A DNA stretch of 64,000 nucleotides from Bifidobacterium moraviense (lineage in GTDB: Bacteria > Actinomycetota > Actinomycetes > Actinomycetales > Bifidobacteriaceae). This document shows positions 10,102 to 20,859 of the stretch, piece after piece. The stretch lies in assembly GCF_012932365.1 (NCBI RefSeq), contig NZ_JAAIIH010000005.1, forward strand, positions 62,001 to 126,000, read 5' to 3'. The notes below the pieces were generated by a model. It saw nothing but the letters and a program-made list of their open reading frames with translations, did no database searches and was not told the DNA's origin. Position 1 is the stretch's first letter. Each line of letters opens with the position of its first letter. A program made the translations under genes and the position numbers.

Positions 10102-12663
10102 CTAGCGTGTCGCGGTCATGCGTGCGATAATCCGCCAGATCATGGGCACGATCCACAGGCACAGGAGGAACACCGCGGCCGATCCGGCCATGGCGACGAA
10201 CGTGGCGGGGATGAGCGTGCCGCCGGGCACCACGAGCGCGAAGAAGCGCCGGACGAACGGGATGAACAGGCCGATCACGCCGGCCGCCGCGAAGCAGGCG
10301 ACCAGCACGCCGCGCCATCCGTTGAGCGGACGGGCCACGCGGGCGAGCACAAAGATGCCCATGACGAACAGGATGATCGCGCAGGTGGCCCTGAGATTCG
10401 CGAGGTCGGCGTCCGAGGCGTCCACGTCCCATCCCATGACGCGCGGCAGCGCGTAGGCGGCCAGCAGCACCGAGGCCGCGGTGGCCACGCCGCCGGGCAG
10501 CGCGAAGTGCACGACGCGTCGGAGGAACCCGGGCATGTAGCGGCGCGTGTTGGGCGCGAGCGCGAGGATGAAGGCGGGCATGCCGATGGTCAGCGCGCCG
10601 ATGTACGTGATGTGCCGCGGCAGGTACGGGTACGGGATCTGCGTGAGCACCACGGCGAGGGAGATGAGCGCCGAGTAGACGGTCTTGACGAGGAACAGGC
10701 TGGCCACGCGCTCCATGTTCGCCATGACCTGACGTCCGCGCGCCACGACGTCCGGCAGGTGCGAGAACCGCGAATCGACGAGCACCACCTGCGCCACGGC
10801 CTTGGTGGCGGACGCGGCGTTGCCCATCGCGATGCCGAGGTCCGCCTCCTTGAGCGCCAGTGCGTCGTTGACGCCGTCGCCGGTCATCGCCACCACGTGG
10901 CCCTGCGTGTGCAGCGCCTTCACGATGGCCTTCTTCTGGTCCGGCAGCACGCGGCCGAGCACGTCCACGTTCTCCAGCACGCGCGCCAGCTCGTCCACGT
11001 CCTCGGGCAGGTCGCGCGCGTCCATGGCCACGGGCGGTTCGTCGCCGGTGAGGCGCACCCGTCGGGCGATGGCGCCCACGGTGACGGGGTTGTCGCCGGA
11101 GATGACGCGGCAGCGCACGCCCTGTTCGCGGAACCAAGCGAGCGTGGGTTCGGCGTCGGCCCGGATGCGTTCGGAGCACAGGACGAGCGCCTCTGGACGG
11201 GCGTGAGGGTTCAGGCCCGGCGCGTCGGCGAGGGACGCGGCGGCGGAGCGGGAGACGTCCGCGCGGGCGACGAGCAGCACGCGGCTGCCGTCCGCGGCGT
11301 GGGCGTTGACGCGCTCCAGCACGTCGGGACGGTCCGCGTCGAGCGCGGACAGCAGCACCTCGGGGGCGCCCATGAACCAGACCGTGCCGTCGGGGCGCGC
11401 CACCGCGCTCCACTTGCGCGCGGAGGAGAACGGCACGCGCGCGGACACGTCGCCGGGGGCGAGTCCCGCTCCGTCTCCCCCGTCTCCCCCGTCGTCTCCT
11501 GCGCCGAGCGCCGCGAGCACGGCGAGCCCGGTGCCGTTCGGGTTCTCCTCGTTCGCCAGATCGTACAGGGCCTGCAGCGCCTCGGGTTCGCCGGTCGCCG
11601 CGCCGGGAAGCATCTCGATCCGGTCGAACGCGATGCCGCCGTCCGTGATGGTGCCGGTCTTGTCCAGGTTCAGGCAGTCGACGCGCGCCAGCGTCTCCAC
11701 GGACTCCAGCTCCTGCACCAGCGTCTGCCGGCGCGCGAGCCTCATGGCGGCGAGCGCGAAGTTGAGCGAGGTGAGCAGCACCAGGCCCTCCGGTATCATG
11801 CCCACCACGCCGGCCACCGCGGAGACCACGGCCGCGCGCCATTCGCCGGTGGCGAGCGCATGGTCCCATCCGCCCACGGCGCGGATCTGCGACCAGACGA
11901 GCAGCACGCACAGCGGCACCACGAGGAACGTCATGAACTTGAGGATCGTGTTGATGCCGCGCGTCAGGTCGGACACGGTCTTCTTGTAGACCTTCGCCTG
12001 CACGGTGAGCGTGGCCGCGTAGCCGTGCTCGCCCACGGCGTTCACCTCCGCGAGCGCCATGCCGGAGACGGCCGTGGACCCGGAGTAGATCTGGTCGCCC
12101 TCCCCCTTGCGCACGGTGCGCGACTCGCCGGTGAGCATCGACTCGTCGAGCTCCAGCCCCCACGTGCGCACGATCCTCGCGTCGGCGGGCACCTGGTCGC
12201 CGCCCCTGAGCCACAGGAGGTCCCCCAGCACGATCTCGTCGTGGCGCACCTCCACGTCCCGTCCGCCGCGGCGCACCGTGAAGCGCGAGGCCACGAGGAT
12301 GGACAGGCGGTCGAGCGTGCGCTTGGCCTTCAGCTCGGTGACGATGCCGATGCCGGTGTTGATGATGATGACGAAACCGAACACCGCGTCCCTCCACGAC
12401 CCGGTGACGAGCACCATGACCATGGCGGCGAAGATGATGCCGTTGAACAGGGTGAACACGTTGGCGCGCACGATCTCGGCCACGGAGCGCGACGAGCGCG
12501 TCCGCACCCGGTTGGCCTGCCCCTGCGCGGCGCGTTCGGCGGCCTGCGCGTCGGTCAGGCCGGTCTCGGGAACTTCGGGGAACGCGGCGGCGGATGCGGA
12601 CGGTGCGGGCTCGGCGGGCGCCGGCGACGCGGCGCGGCCGGCGGATGCGGCTTGGGAGGTCAT
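10102..12663 (-). CDS. P-type cation-transporting ATPase, CtpE-like
   Basis: This 853-residue membrane pump belongs to the P2/CtpE-like group. It has a low-complexity leader of about 35 residues, an actuator domain with LTGES, the TM4 motif GMIPEGLVLLTSLNFA, the phosphorylation site DKTGTIT (Asp334), a nucleotide domain with VPFSSARKWSA, the hinge TGDGVNDALALKEADLG, and six C-terminal spans. The PEGL motif and LVQELESVETLARVDCLNLD resemble mycobacterial CtpE, reported as a calcium pump; calcium as substrate is inferred. No N-terminal metal-binding CxxC is present, arguing against copper or cadmium. The ATG at 12661-12663 has no ribosome-binding site and lies 7 nt after TAGGCT. The gene stands alone. 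Confidence 0.88.
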   Translation of the reverse strand: MTSQAASAGRAASPAPAEPAPSASAAAFPEVPETGLTDAQAAERAAQGQANRVRTRSSRSVAEIVRANVFTLFNGIIFAAMVMVLVTGSWRDAVFGFVIIINTGIGIVTELKAKRTLDRLSILVASRFTVRRGGRDVEVRHDEIVLGDLLWLRGGDQVPADARIVRTWGLELDESMLTGESRTVRKGEGDQIYSGSTAVSGMALAEVNAVGEHGYAATLTVQAKVYKKTVSDLTRGINTILKFMTFLVVPLCVLLVWSQIRAVGGWDHALATGEWRAAVVSAVAGVVGMIPEGLVLLTSLNFALAAMRLARRQTLVQELESVETLARVDCLNLDKTGTITDGGIAFDRIEMLPGAATGEPEALQALYDLANEENPNGTGLAVLAALGAGDDGGDGGDGAGLAPGDVSARVPFSSARKWSAVARPDGTVWFMGAPEVLLSALDADRPDVLERVNAHAADGSRVLLVARADVSRSAAASLADAPGLNPHARPEALVLCSERIRADAEPTLAWFREQGVRCRVISGDNPVTVGAIARRVRLTGDEPPVAMDARDLPEDVDELARVLENVDVLGRVLPDQKKAIVKALHTQGHVVAMTGDGVNDALALKEADLGIAMGNAASATKAVAQVVLVDSRFSHLPDVVARGRQVMANMERVASLFLVKTVYSALISLAVVLTQIPYPYLPRHITYIGALTIGMPAFILALAPNTRRYMPGFLRRVVHFALPGGVATAASVLLAAYALPRVMGWDVDASDADLANLRATCAIILFVMGIFVLARVARPLNGWRGVLVACFAAAGVIGLFIPFVRRFFALVVPGGTLIPATFVAMAGSAAVFLLCLWIVPMIWRIIARMTATR

Positions 12664-12670
12664 AGTTCGT

Positions 12671-12676
12671 AGCCTA
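12671..12676 (-). promoter_or_regulatory. -10 hexamer TAGGCT 7 nt before the P-type ATPase start
   Basis: TAGGCT on the minus strand is separated by 7 nt from ATG 12663, and no Shine-Dalgarno sequence is present. This geometry predicts a leaderless transcript. Confidence 0.5.
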
Positions 12677-12739
12677 GCCGCAGCATGCGCTGGACGGTGC
12701 GGTCCGTCGACGGATGCGTACGAAACGCACGTATGCCGG

Positions 12740-13315
12740 TCAGCCCAGGCGCACGTCCATGGTCTTCTCGTGCGCGTGGTCGTCGATCACCTGGATCGCC
12801 GCGTCGTGGACCGTGGGCGCGGACGGATCGTCGGTGACGTGGAAGATCACGGCGTACAGCGTCTCGTCGAGCGTCACGGGGGCGGTGGGATCCACGAGGA
12901 TGACCGGATATCCGGCCTCGCGCGCCGTGGCGAGGCCGTCCGCCCAGCCGTTGACGTCGTTGGGGCCGATCATCACGGCCGACAGGTTGCGGTTGGTGGC
13001 GTCCACGATGGCGCGGTTGCCCGAGGACGGGTCGATGCCCTGCATCGACATGTAGGCCGTGTTGAGCCCGGAGTCCTGCAACGCGTTCACGACCGGACGG
13101 TCGGTGGACGATTCGCCCGTGGAGCCCACGTAGATGATGATGGCGTCCCACACATCCACGCCGTCGTGCTGGATGGAGGGTTCGACCGCCTGCGTGTCGC
13201 CCACGGCCACGCCGTTCGGCACGCATGCCGCGCAGAGCGACGCGACGGAGGCGAGCGCCGCGAGCGATGCGGCGGCGCGCGCGACCCGCCGGATGCTGTT
13301 CCTTGCCATTGCCAT
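12740..13315 (-). CDS. Small lipoprotein resembling the N-terminal lobe of a type I sugar-binding protein
   Basis: This 191-residue exported protein starts with a twin-arginine-like basic stretch (NSIRRVARAAAS), a hydrophobic core and a lipobox SLCAAC, predicting lipid attachment at the cysteine near residue 31. The mature part (WDAIIIYVGSTGESSTD, then NRAIVDATNRNLSAVMIGP and GYPVILVDPTAPV) follows the first beta-alpha units of type I periplasmic sugar-binding proteins, but the protein stops after about one lobe. No ABC permease or ATPase is adjacent. The ATG at 13313-13315 is 8 nt after TACAAT, so it is probably leaderless; a second ATG lies two codons on. It may be a solute sensor, an orphan binding protein or a decaying gene. 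Confidence 0.72.
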   Translation of the reverse strand: MAMARNSIRRVARAAASLAALASVASLCAACVPNGVAVGDTQAVEPSIQHDGVDVWDAIIIYVGSTGESSTDRPVVNALQDSGLNTAYMSMQGIDPSSGNRAIVDATNRNLSAVMIGPNDVNGWADGLATAREAGYPVILVDPTAPVTLDETLYAVIFHVTDDPSAPTVHDAAIQVIDDHAHEKTMDVRLG

Positions 13316-13323
13316 AGGACGCG

Positions 13324-13329
13324 ATTGTA
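13324..13329 (-). promoter_or_regulatory. -10 hexamer TACAAT 8 nt before the lipoprotein start
   Basis: TACAAT lies 8 nt upstream of ATG 13315 and just after the stop codon of the upstream methyltransferase gene. There is no ribosome-binding site, so an independent leaderless promoter is likely. Confidence 0.55.
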
Positions 13330-14604
13330 TTAGGCCCGGCGGAACAGGGCCACCGTCTCGACGTGGTGGGTCATCGGGTAGATGTCGAACGCGCGCACGC
13401 TCGCCGGCACGTAGCCGAGTTCGCCGAACGTCGCGGTGTCGCGCGCGAGGCTCGTCGGGTCGCAGGCGACGTAGACCACGGCCCGGGCGCCGGATGCGGC
13501 GATCCTGCGGCACACCTTGGCGCGGGCGCCGGCGCGGGGCGGGTCGAGCACCACCACGTCCGGGGAGGCGAGATCGTCCGGCACCTGCGCGAGGGTTTTG
13601 GCCACGTCGCCGCAGCGGGCGTCCACGCCGTCCAGACCCGCGGCGCGCAGGTTGCGCCGGGCGCTCTTCACGGCGGCGGGCGCGCCTTCGACGGTGAGCA
13701 TGCGCGTGCGCGGCGCGGCGAGCGCGGCCAGCGGCAGCGAGAACAGGCCCGAGCCGGAGTAGAGGTCCCAGATCGTGGCGTTCCCGGCGCCGTCGAGCGC
13801 CCCGCGCACCAGCGAGAGCACGTATTCGGGCAGACGCATGGGCGCCTGACGGTGGATCTGCCAGAAGCCGGCGGCGTCCACGTCGTAACGGAAGCCGCGT
13901 CCGTCCACGCGGATGCGTTCGGTCAGGCGGCGGCGTCCCGCGACGAGCTCGCCGTCGACCAGCACGGCGAAGTCGTCGTCCCCCGCCGCATCGCCGTCCG
14001 CCGCGCCGCCGCGCGGTTCGGGCACCGCCAGCCGGATCTGCGCGCCGGGCTCGAAGCCGCCGTCCCACACGTGCTCGCGCCGGGCCACGTCGAGCAGCGC
14101 CCGGCTAGCCAGCGGCATGTCGTCCAGACGCACGCGCACGTGCGATCCGCGGCGACGCATCGAGGCGAATCCCTCCTCGTCGGCGATCAGCTCGATGCGG
14201 GTGCGCCAGTGCAGGCCCTGCTCCCCCTCGTCCCCGGGCATGCGTTCCACGTCCACGTCCACGTCCACGTGTCCCAGACGGCGCATCTGCTCGGCCACCG
14301 TGGCGGCCTTCCACCTCAGCTGCCCGGGCAGCGAGACGTGCACCAGATCGGCGCCGCCCACGCCGCCGCCGAACGCGAGCGGTCCGGCCAGCGGCCAGAC
14401 GGGGTCGACGCGGTCGTCGCTCGGCTCCAGCACCTGGGTGACCTCGCCGGTCCAGAAACGGTCGTCGCGCTCATGCGGCTCGTCGAGTTCGACCGTCACC
14501 AGCTCTCCGGGCAGGGCGAAGCGGACGAACACCACGCGCCCGTCGATGTGCGCCACGCAGCGTCCCTGATCGGCGTAGCGTTCGATGCGCACCTGTGCCT
14601 TCAT
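13330..14604 (-). CDS. Class I SAM-dependent RNA methyltransferase of the TrmA/RumA (uracil-C5) family
   Basis: This 424-residue protein is predicted to methylate C5 of a uridine in tRNA or rRNA. The start MKAQVRIERYADQGRCVAHI forms a TRAM/OB-like RNA-binding domain. The SAM site is IWDLYSGSGLFSLPLA, motif IV is VVLDPPRAGA, the nucleophilic Cys lies in VVYVACDPTSLARD, and the family signature FDIYPMTHHVETVALF closes the protein. No CX5CX2C iron-sulphur motif is visible, so it is not a typical RlmD; tRNA versus 23S target is unresolved. ATG 14602-14604 overlaps the upstream DUF3159 stop (ATGA) and has GGAAAGGA inside that gene, implying translational coupling. Confidence 0.88.
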   Translation of the reverse strand: MKAQVRIERYADQGRCVAHIDGRVVFVRFALPGELVTVELDEPHERDDRFWTGEVTQVLEPSDDRVDPVWPLAGPLAFGGGVGGADLVHVSLPGQLRWKAATVAEQMRRLGHVDVDVDVERMPGDEGEQGLHWRTRIELIADEEGFASMRRRGSHVRVRLDDMPLASRALLDVARREHVWDGGFEPGAQIRLAVPEPRGGAADGDAAGDDDFAVLVDGELVAGRRRLTERIRVDGRGFRYDVDAAGFWQIHRQAPMRLPEYVLSLVRGALDGAGNATIWDLYSGSGLFSLPLAALAAPRTRMLTVEGAPAAVKSARRNLRAAGLDGVDARCGDVAKTLAQVPDDLASPDVVVLDPPRAGARAKVCRRIAASGARAVVYVACDPTSLARDTATFGELGYVPASVRAFDIYPMTHHVETVALFRRA

Positions 14605-15362
14605 GCGGTGCGGTTCCTTTCCGTCGGTTCCGTGGGTTCCGTGGGGCCGGCGAGCGCGCGGGCGCGGTGCCGGTGCAGCGGCGTGGCGATGACGAGATAC
14701 GAGACCCAGATCGCCATCGCCCACAGCGGGATGCCCATGATCAGACGCGCGATGCCGAGCGCCGCCACGTTGTCCGCCAGCCACAGCGGCACCTGCACCG
14801 CCAGACGCAGCCCGAACAGGGCGATCCACAGGCCCGTGACGATCATGTACGCGCGCCACAGCGCCCGGTCGCCGCGCCAGTCGGCCAGCCACGCGCGCAG
14901 GTTCGACGTGGGCAGCGTGCGCACGAACTCCACCATCAGGCCGATGCCCGGCACGCGCACGATCATGGACAGCGACAGCAGCGCCAGATACACGGCGTTG
15001 GTGATGAAGCCGAACGTGTAGTAGTTGCGCGCCTCGTGGCTCTTCCATGCCCAGACCAGGCAGATGCCCACGGCGATCAGCCCGCTCAGCGCGCCCATCA
15101 CCGACTGGCGCTGGACGAGCCGGGCCAGCACCTGCACGCCGGCGAGCACCGCGGAGACGATCACCGTGAGCTCGAGGTTGGAGGTGGCAATGAACATCAC
15201 CACGAACACCAGTCCGGGCAGCAGGGACTCGACCACGCCGCGCGGACCGCCGATCGCCTCGATCACCGAGAAGTCGTCGGCGTCCGCGCCTGCCAGCGAG
15301 GCCAGTCCCGTGCGTCTGCGCGCGTCCCGTCCGGCCGCGTTCCCGTCGCTCATGCCTGCCAT
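14601..15362 (-). CDS. DUF3159 family membrane protein
   Basis: This 253-residue integral membrane protein has roughly six hydrophobic segments beginning near SLLPGLVFVVMFIATS. It recalls the actinobacterial DUF3159 family: the opening IEAIGGPRGVVESLLPGL, the central YYTFGFITNAVYL and the late LRLAVQVPLW are typical. Its function is unknown. It sits 7 bp downstream of a DUF3710 gene and overlaps the following methyltransferase by 4 bp, an order often kept in Actinobacteria, so the three are very likely one operon. Two start codons are possible (15360-15362 and 15351-15353). Confidence 0.82.
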   Translation of the reverse strand: MAGMSDGNAAGRDARRRTGLASLAGADADDFSVIEAIGGPRGVVESLLPGLVFVVMFIATSNLELTVIVSAVLAGVQVLARLVQRQSVMGALSGLIAVGICLVWAWKSHEARNYYTFGFITNAVYLALLSLSMIVRVPGIGLMVEFVRTLPTSNLRAWLADWRGDRALWRAYMIVTGLWIALFGLRLAVQVPLWLADNVAALGIARLIMGIPLWAMAIWVSYLVIATPLHRHRARALAGPTEPTEPTERNRTA

Positions 15363-15369
15363 GCGGGGA

Positions 15370-16218
15370 TCAGCGCACCTCGGAGAACATCGGACCGCGC
15401 GAGAGCGTGGTCTTGGTCTCGGTCTCGTGGTCGGAGTTGAACGGGCCCTGCGGGCGTCCCGGGATCACGCCGTCGGCGGCGTCGTCCTGCTCGCCGTTGG
15501 CCGCGGCCTCGGCCATCGCGCGGCGCTGGGCCGGGGTGATGGGCGGGTGCATGGGGATCATGTCGCGCGGGGCGAGCGGCTCCTCGCCGCGCACCACGAC
15601 GACCTTGGTGAAGTACTCGTCGAGGACCTTCTTCTGCTCCTCGCCGTCCTCGGCGGCCTTGCCGGCGAAGATGCCGCGCAGCATCCAGCGCGGGCCGTCC
15701 ACGCCCACGATGCGGGTGAGCACGGTGCCGCCCTTGAGGTGCACCGGCAGCAGCAGTTCCTTGCCGAAGGTGCCGTCCACCTCGGTGGCCTCCTGGTTGG
15801 CGTCGCGCAGATCGGCGCGCACGTCGTCCCACAGGCCCATGGTCTTCGGCGCGGCGTAGGCCTCGAGCTCCAGCGTGGAGTTGCCCACGGTGATGATGGC
15901 GCCCAGCACGGCGCCGGTCGCGCGGTCGCCCTTGAGGCGCAGCGCGGCGTTCTCGAACTGCATGGGCAGCATCGGCAGCATCAGGGAGCCGATGTCGAGG
16001 TACTCGTCGTAGTCGGGCACGTCCTCGTCGTCCACGTCCCACGGGCCGGTGGTCTCGCCGCGGCCGGAGAAGCCCTCGGCGGCCTGCTCGTCGGCATCGG
16101 TCTGCTCATCGGCCTCGGAGGCCTCGGCCTCGACGGCGTCCTTCTTCGTCTCGTCGGCCTCGGCCTCGGACGCGGCGTCGTCCTGATGCTTCTTCTTGCC
16201 GAATCCAAACAGTCCCAT
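15370..16218 (-). CDS. DUF3710 family protein
   Basis: This 282-residue cytosolic protein has an acidic, Ala/Glu/Asp-rich leader of about 60 residues after MGLFGFGKKK, followed by the DUF3710 core with GPWDVDDEDVP, LPMQFENAALRLKGDRATGA, GPRWMLRGIFAGKAA and PLAPRDMIPMHPP. The family is found beside DUF3159 in Actinobacteria and has no established function. The first gene of its operon, it starts after AATGAGGAACC. A 10-bp palindrome, GCAACGTTGC, lies 31 bp upstream of the start and could be an operator. Confidence 0.85.
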   Translation of the reverse strand: MGLFGFGKKKHQDDAASEAEADETKKDAVEAEASEADEQTDADEQAAEGFSGRGETTGPWDVDDEDVPDYDEYLDIGSLMLPMLPMQFENAALRLKGDRATGAVLGAIITVGNSTLELEAYAAPKTMGLWDDVRADLRDANQEATEVDGTFGKELLLPVHLKGGTVLTRIVGVDGPRWMLRGIFAGKAAEDGEEQKKVLDEYFTKVVVVRGEEPLAPRDMIPMHPPITPAQRRAMAEAAANGEQDDAADGVIPGRPQGPFNSDHETETKTTLSRGPMFSEVR

Positions 16219-16249
16219 GGTTCCTCATTTCAAACACGGATCGCAGGTT

Positions 16250-16259
16250 GCAACGTTGC
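16250..16259. promoter_or_regulatory. GCAACGTTGC palindrome upstream of the DUF3710 operon
   Basis: This perfect 10-bp palindrome with a central CG lies 31 bp before the DUF3710 start. The same decamer occurs in three copies at 26284-26423. It has the look of a LacI-type operator core, but no cognate regulator is encoded nearby. Confidence 0.3.
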
Positions 16260-16310
16260 CAAGCCTAGCACCCCGCCTTGGCGTCGCCTGAACGCGGGAT
16301 GCGCCCGTCC

Positions 16311-17171
16311 TCACACGTCGTAGCGGACGGTCAGCGGCGCATGGTCGCTCCAGCGCGCCTCGTACGTGGGCGCCTTGTCCACCACGAACCCGCACGCGGT
16401 CTCCGCGAGCTCGGGCGTGGCGAACTGGTAGTCGATGCGCCATCCGACGTTGTTGTCGAACGCGCGGCCGCGCTGGCTCCACCACGTGTACGGCCCGTCG
16501 ATGTCGCCGGCGAGGTAGCGCACCACGTCCACGAACTCGTATTCGTCGGTCCAGCGGTCCACGTAGGCGCGCTCGGCGGGCAGGAACCCGGCGTGCCTGA
16601 CGTTGGCCTTCGCGTTCCTGATGTCCAGCGGGGTGTGCGCGATGTTGAAGTCGCCGCACAGCACGGCCTGGCGTCCGCCGCGCGCGGCCTCGTCGCGCAG
16701 CGCGGCGAGGCGCTCCCCCATGGCGTCGAGGAAACGGTACTTTTGCGCCATCTTCGTCTCGTCCTCGGCCTGGCCCGCGTGCACGTACACGCAGGCCACG
16801 GTGATCACGTAGCCCTGCGGCGTCCTCACGTCGGCCTCGATCCAACGCCCGGAGTCCACGTCCTCGTCGAGGCCCGGCAGTCCGAAGCGGCGTCCGAGCA
16901 CCTCCAGATCGGTGAGGAGGCCCACGCCGGCGCGTCCCCTGACGCGGCACACCTCGTTCATGCGGCCGAGATCGCCGGGACCCTTCACCTTGCCGGCGGC
17001 CGCATACTCCTCGGCGAATCCGTCGAAGATCGCGTCGACGTCCTGCTGCGGGGCGCGCACCTCCTGCATGCACCACACGTCCGGCGCGTTGGCGCGCCCC
17101 CATGCGTCGATGCCCTTGCGCTTCGCCGCGCGGATGCCGTTGAGGTTCGATGTCGTGATGGTGATCGTCAT
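16311..17171 (-). CDS. xth: Exodeoxyribonuclease III (apurinic/apyrimidinic endonuclease)
   Basis: This 286-residue DNA-repair enzyme of the EEP nuclease fold cleaves at abasic sites and trims 3' ends. Motifs in order are SNLNGIRAA, the metal-binding Glu in CMQEVRAPQ, the catalytic GDFNIAHTPLDI, TWWSQRGRAFDNNVGWRIDY and the terminal SDHAPLTV with the catalytic Asp-His. Length is normal for ExoA/XthA proteins. The start at ATG 17169-17171 lies 8 nt after TATGGT with no ribosome-binding site, so it is probably leaderless. It is divergent from pepC. Confidence 0.94.
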   Translation of the reverse strand: MTITITTSNLNGIRAAKRKGIDAWGRANAPDVWCMQEVRAPQQDVDAIFDGFAEEYAAAGKVKGPGDLGRMNEVCRVRGRAGVGLLTDLEVLGRRFGLPGLDEDVDSGRWIEADVRTPQGYVITVACVYVHAGQAEDETKMAQKYRFLDAMGERLAALRDEAARGGRQAVLCGDFNIAHTPLDIRNAKANVRHAGFLPAERAYVDRWTDEYEFVDVVRYLAGDIDGPYTWWSQRGRAFDNNVGWRIDYQFATPELAETACGFVVDKAPTYEARWSDHAPLTVRYDV

Positions 17172-17179
17172 ATCTGCCG

Positions 17180-17185
17180 ACCATA
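17180..17185 (-). promoter_or_regulatory. -10 hexamer TATGGT 8 nt before the xth start
   Basis: TATGGT on the minus strand precedes ATG 17171 by 8 nt, with no Shine-Dalgarno sequence. A leaderless transcript is predicted. Confidence 0.5.
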
Positions 17186-17312
17186 CCGCTCCTCCCCTAC
17201 CGCGCATGCCGCGCCGCGCATCCCCGCGCCGTCCGCCGCGGCCGCGGCGCGCCGAGTAGACTTCCGCACGGGCGGGCCCGAGGAGCCCGCACGATCCGAC
17301 GAAAGGAATCCC

Positions 17313-18716
17313 ATGGCATCATCCGCGTCCGCGACGGCCATCACGCCCGAACAGCTCAGCGAATACTCGAAGGCGTTCAACGCCGACCGCGCCAACCTCG
17401 TGGCCGCCAACGCCGCGACGTCGGTCGGCGTGCTCGCCGCCGCCACCGCGTACCGCGGCGTGCGCGAGCTGCCGCGCACGTTCTCGATCGAGCTGAAGCA
17501 GGGCTCGATCACCAACCAGAAGCACTCCGGCCGCTGCTGGATGTTCGCCGCGCTCAACACGCTGCGCTACGAGCTCATGCACCGCTGGAACCTGGAGGAC
17601 TTCGAGTTCTCGGAAAGCTACCTGTTCTTCTACGACAAGCTGGAGAAGACGAACTTCTATCTGGAGAACGTGCTGGCCACGCTGGACGAGCCGACCGACG
17701 GCCGAGTCTTCCAGGAGATCAACGCCGGCCCCGCCGACGACGGCGGCTGGTGGCAGATGTTCGTCAACCTCGTGAACAAGTACGGCCTCGTGCCCAAGAG
17801 CGCCTACCCGGAGACCGCGAACTCCGAGGATTCCGCCGCGTTCGGGCAGTACCTCAACACCAAGGCGCGCGAGTTCGCCGCCGAGCTGCGCGACCGCCAT
17901 GCGGCGGGGGCCTCGGTCGACGAGCTGCGCGAGGCGAAGCGCGCGATGATGGCGACCGTGTACCGCATCTGCGCGATCGCCATGGGCGAGCCGCCGGCGC
18001 GCTTCGACCTGCTGCTGCGCGTCAAGGACGGCGCCGACGACGCAACGAAGGACGGCGACGCCCACTCCGGCATCGACGCGCGCCGCCGGATCGTCGAGCG
18101 CGGCATCACGCCCCGCGAGTTCGCCGCCAAGTACGTCGGCGAGGACCTCGACGGCTTCGTCTCCATCGTCAACGCGCCGCTGAAGAGCCGCCCGTACTGG
18201 CGCCGCTACGAGCTCGCCTACACGGGCAACGTGGCCGAGGCGGGGCTCATGGGCTTCGTCAACGTGCCGCTCGACGCGTTCCGCAAGGCCGCCGTGGACC
18301 AGCTCGCCGCCGGCCACCCGATCTGGTTCGCCTGCGACTGCACGCAGTTCGCGCTGCGCAAGGCCGGCATCTTCGACCGCGCCAGCGTGCGCGTGGACGA
18401 GCTGTTCGGCACCGAGTTCACGTTCGACAAGGCGCAGGGGCTGGAGTACGGCGACAGCCCCTCGAACCACGCGATGACGCTCACCGGCGTGAACCTGGAC
18501 GAGCAGGGCCGTCCCGACCGCTGGAAGGTGGAGAACAGCTGGGGCAAGGACAACGGCGAGGACGGCTACTTCGTGGCCTCCGCCGACTGGTTCGACCGCT
18601 TCGTGCAGGAGCTCATCATCCGCAGGGAGTATCTGGACGAGCGCACGCTGGCCGCCGCGGACGGCGAGGCGACGGTGATCCAGCCGTGGGAGCCGATCTC
18701 CCGCATCTGCCGCTGA
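17313..18716 (+). CDS. pepC: Aminopeptidase C (bleomycin hydrolase family, C1B)
   Basis: This 467-residue cytosolic cysteine peptidase removes N-terminal residues from peptides, probably working downstream of peptide uptake; an oligopeptide importer is encoded just beyond. The catalytic triad is visible: Cys75 in KHSGRCWMFAALNTLR, His386 in SNHAMTLTGV and Asn408 in VENSWGKDNG. There is no signal peptide, as expected for a hexameric intracellular enzyme. GAAAGGAATCCC precedes ATG 17313. A strong hairpin follows about 25 bp after the stop. Confidence 0.96.
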   Translation: MASSASATAITPEQLSEYSKAFNADRANLVAANAATSVGVLAAATAYRGVRELPRTFSIELKQGSITNQKHSGRCWMFAALNTLRYELMHRWNLEDFEFSESYLFFYDKLEKTNFYLENVLATLDEPTDGRVFQEINAGPADDGGWWQMFVNLVNKYGLVPKSAYPETANSEDSAAFGQYLNTKAREFAAELRDRHAAGASVDELREAKRAMMATVYRICAIAMGEPPARFDLLLRVKDGADDATKDGDAHSGIDARRRIVERGITPREFAAKYVGEDLDGFVSIVNAPLKSRPYWRRYELAYTGNVAEAGLMGFVNVPLDAFRKAAVDQLAAGHPIWFACDCTQFALRKAGIFDRASVRVDELFGTEFTFDKAQGLEYGDSPSNHAMTLTGVNLDEQGRPDRWKVENSWGKDNGEDGYFVASADWFDRFVQELIIRREYLDERTLAAADGEATVIQPWEPISRICR

Positions 18717-18741
18717 TGCAGCGATTCCACGCCTTCTGACG

Positions 18742-18784
18742 CGAATGAGCCCCTTCCCGCATTCCACGGGAAGGGGCTCATTCG
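18742..18784. terminator. Bidirectional terminator between pepC and the oligopeptide ABC operon
   Basis: A 17-bp perfect stem (18742-18758 with 18768-18784) encloses a 9-nt loop and ends in ATTCG/TTG. It serves pepC from the left and the ABC operon (ending at 18842) from the right. Confidence 0.8.
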
Positions 18785-18841
18785 TTGTCGCGGCGATATC
18801 GAAGCGCTAGTGCAGCGCCATCGCGGACGCGCGCAGTCGGC

Positions 18842-20848
<2,007 letters not shown>

Positions 20849-20859
20849 GATTCCTCCAC

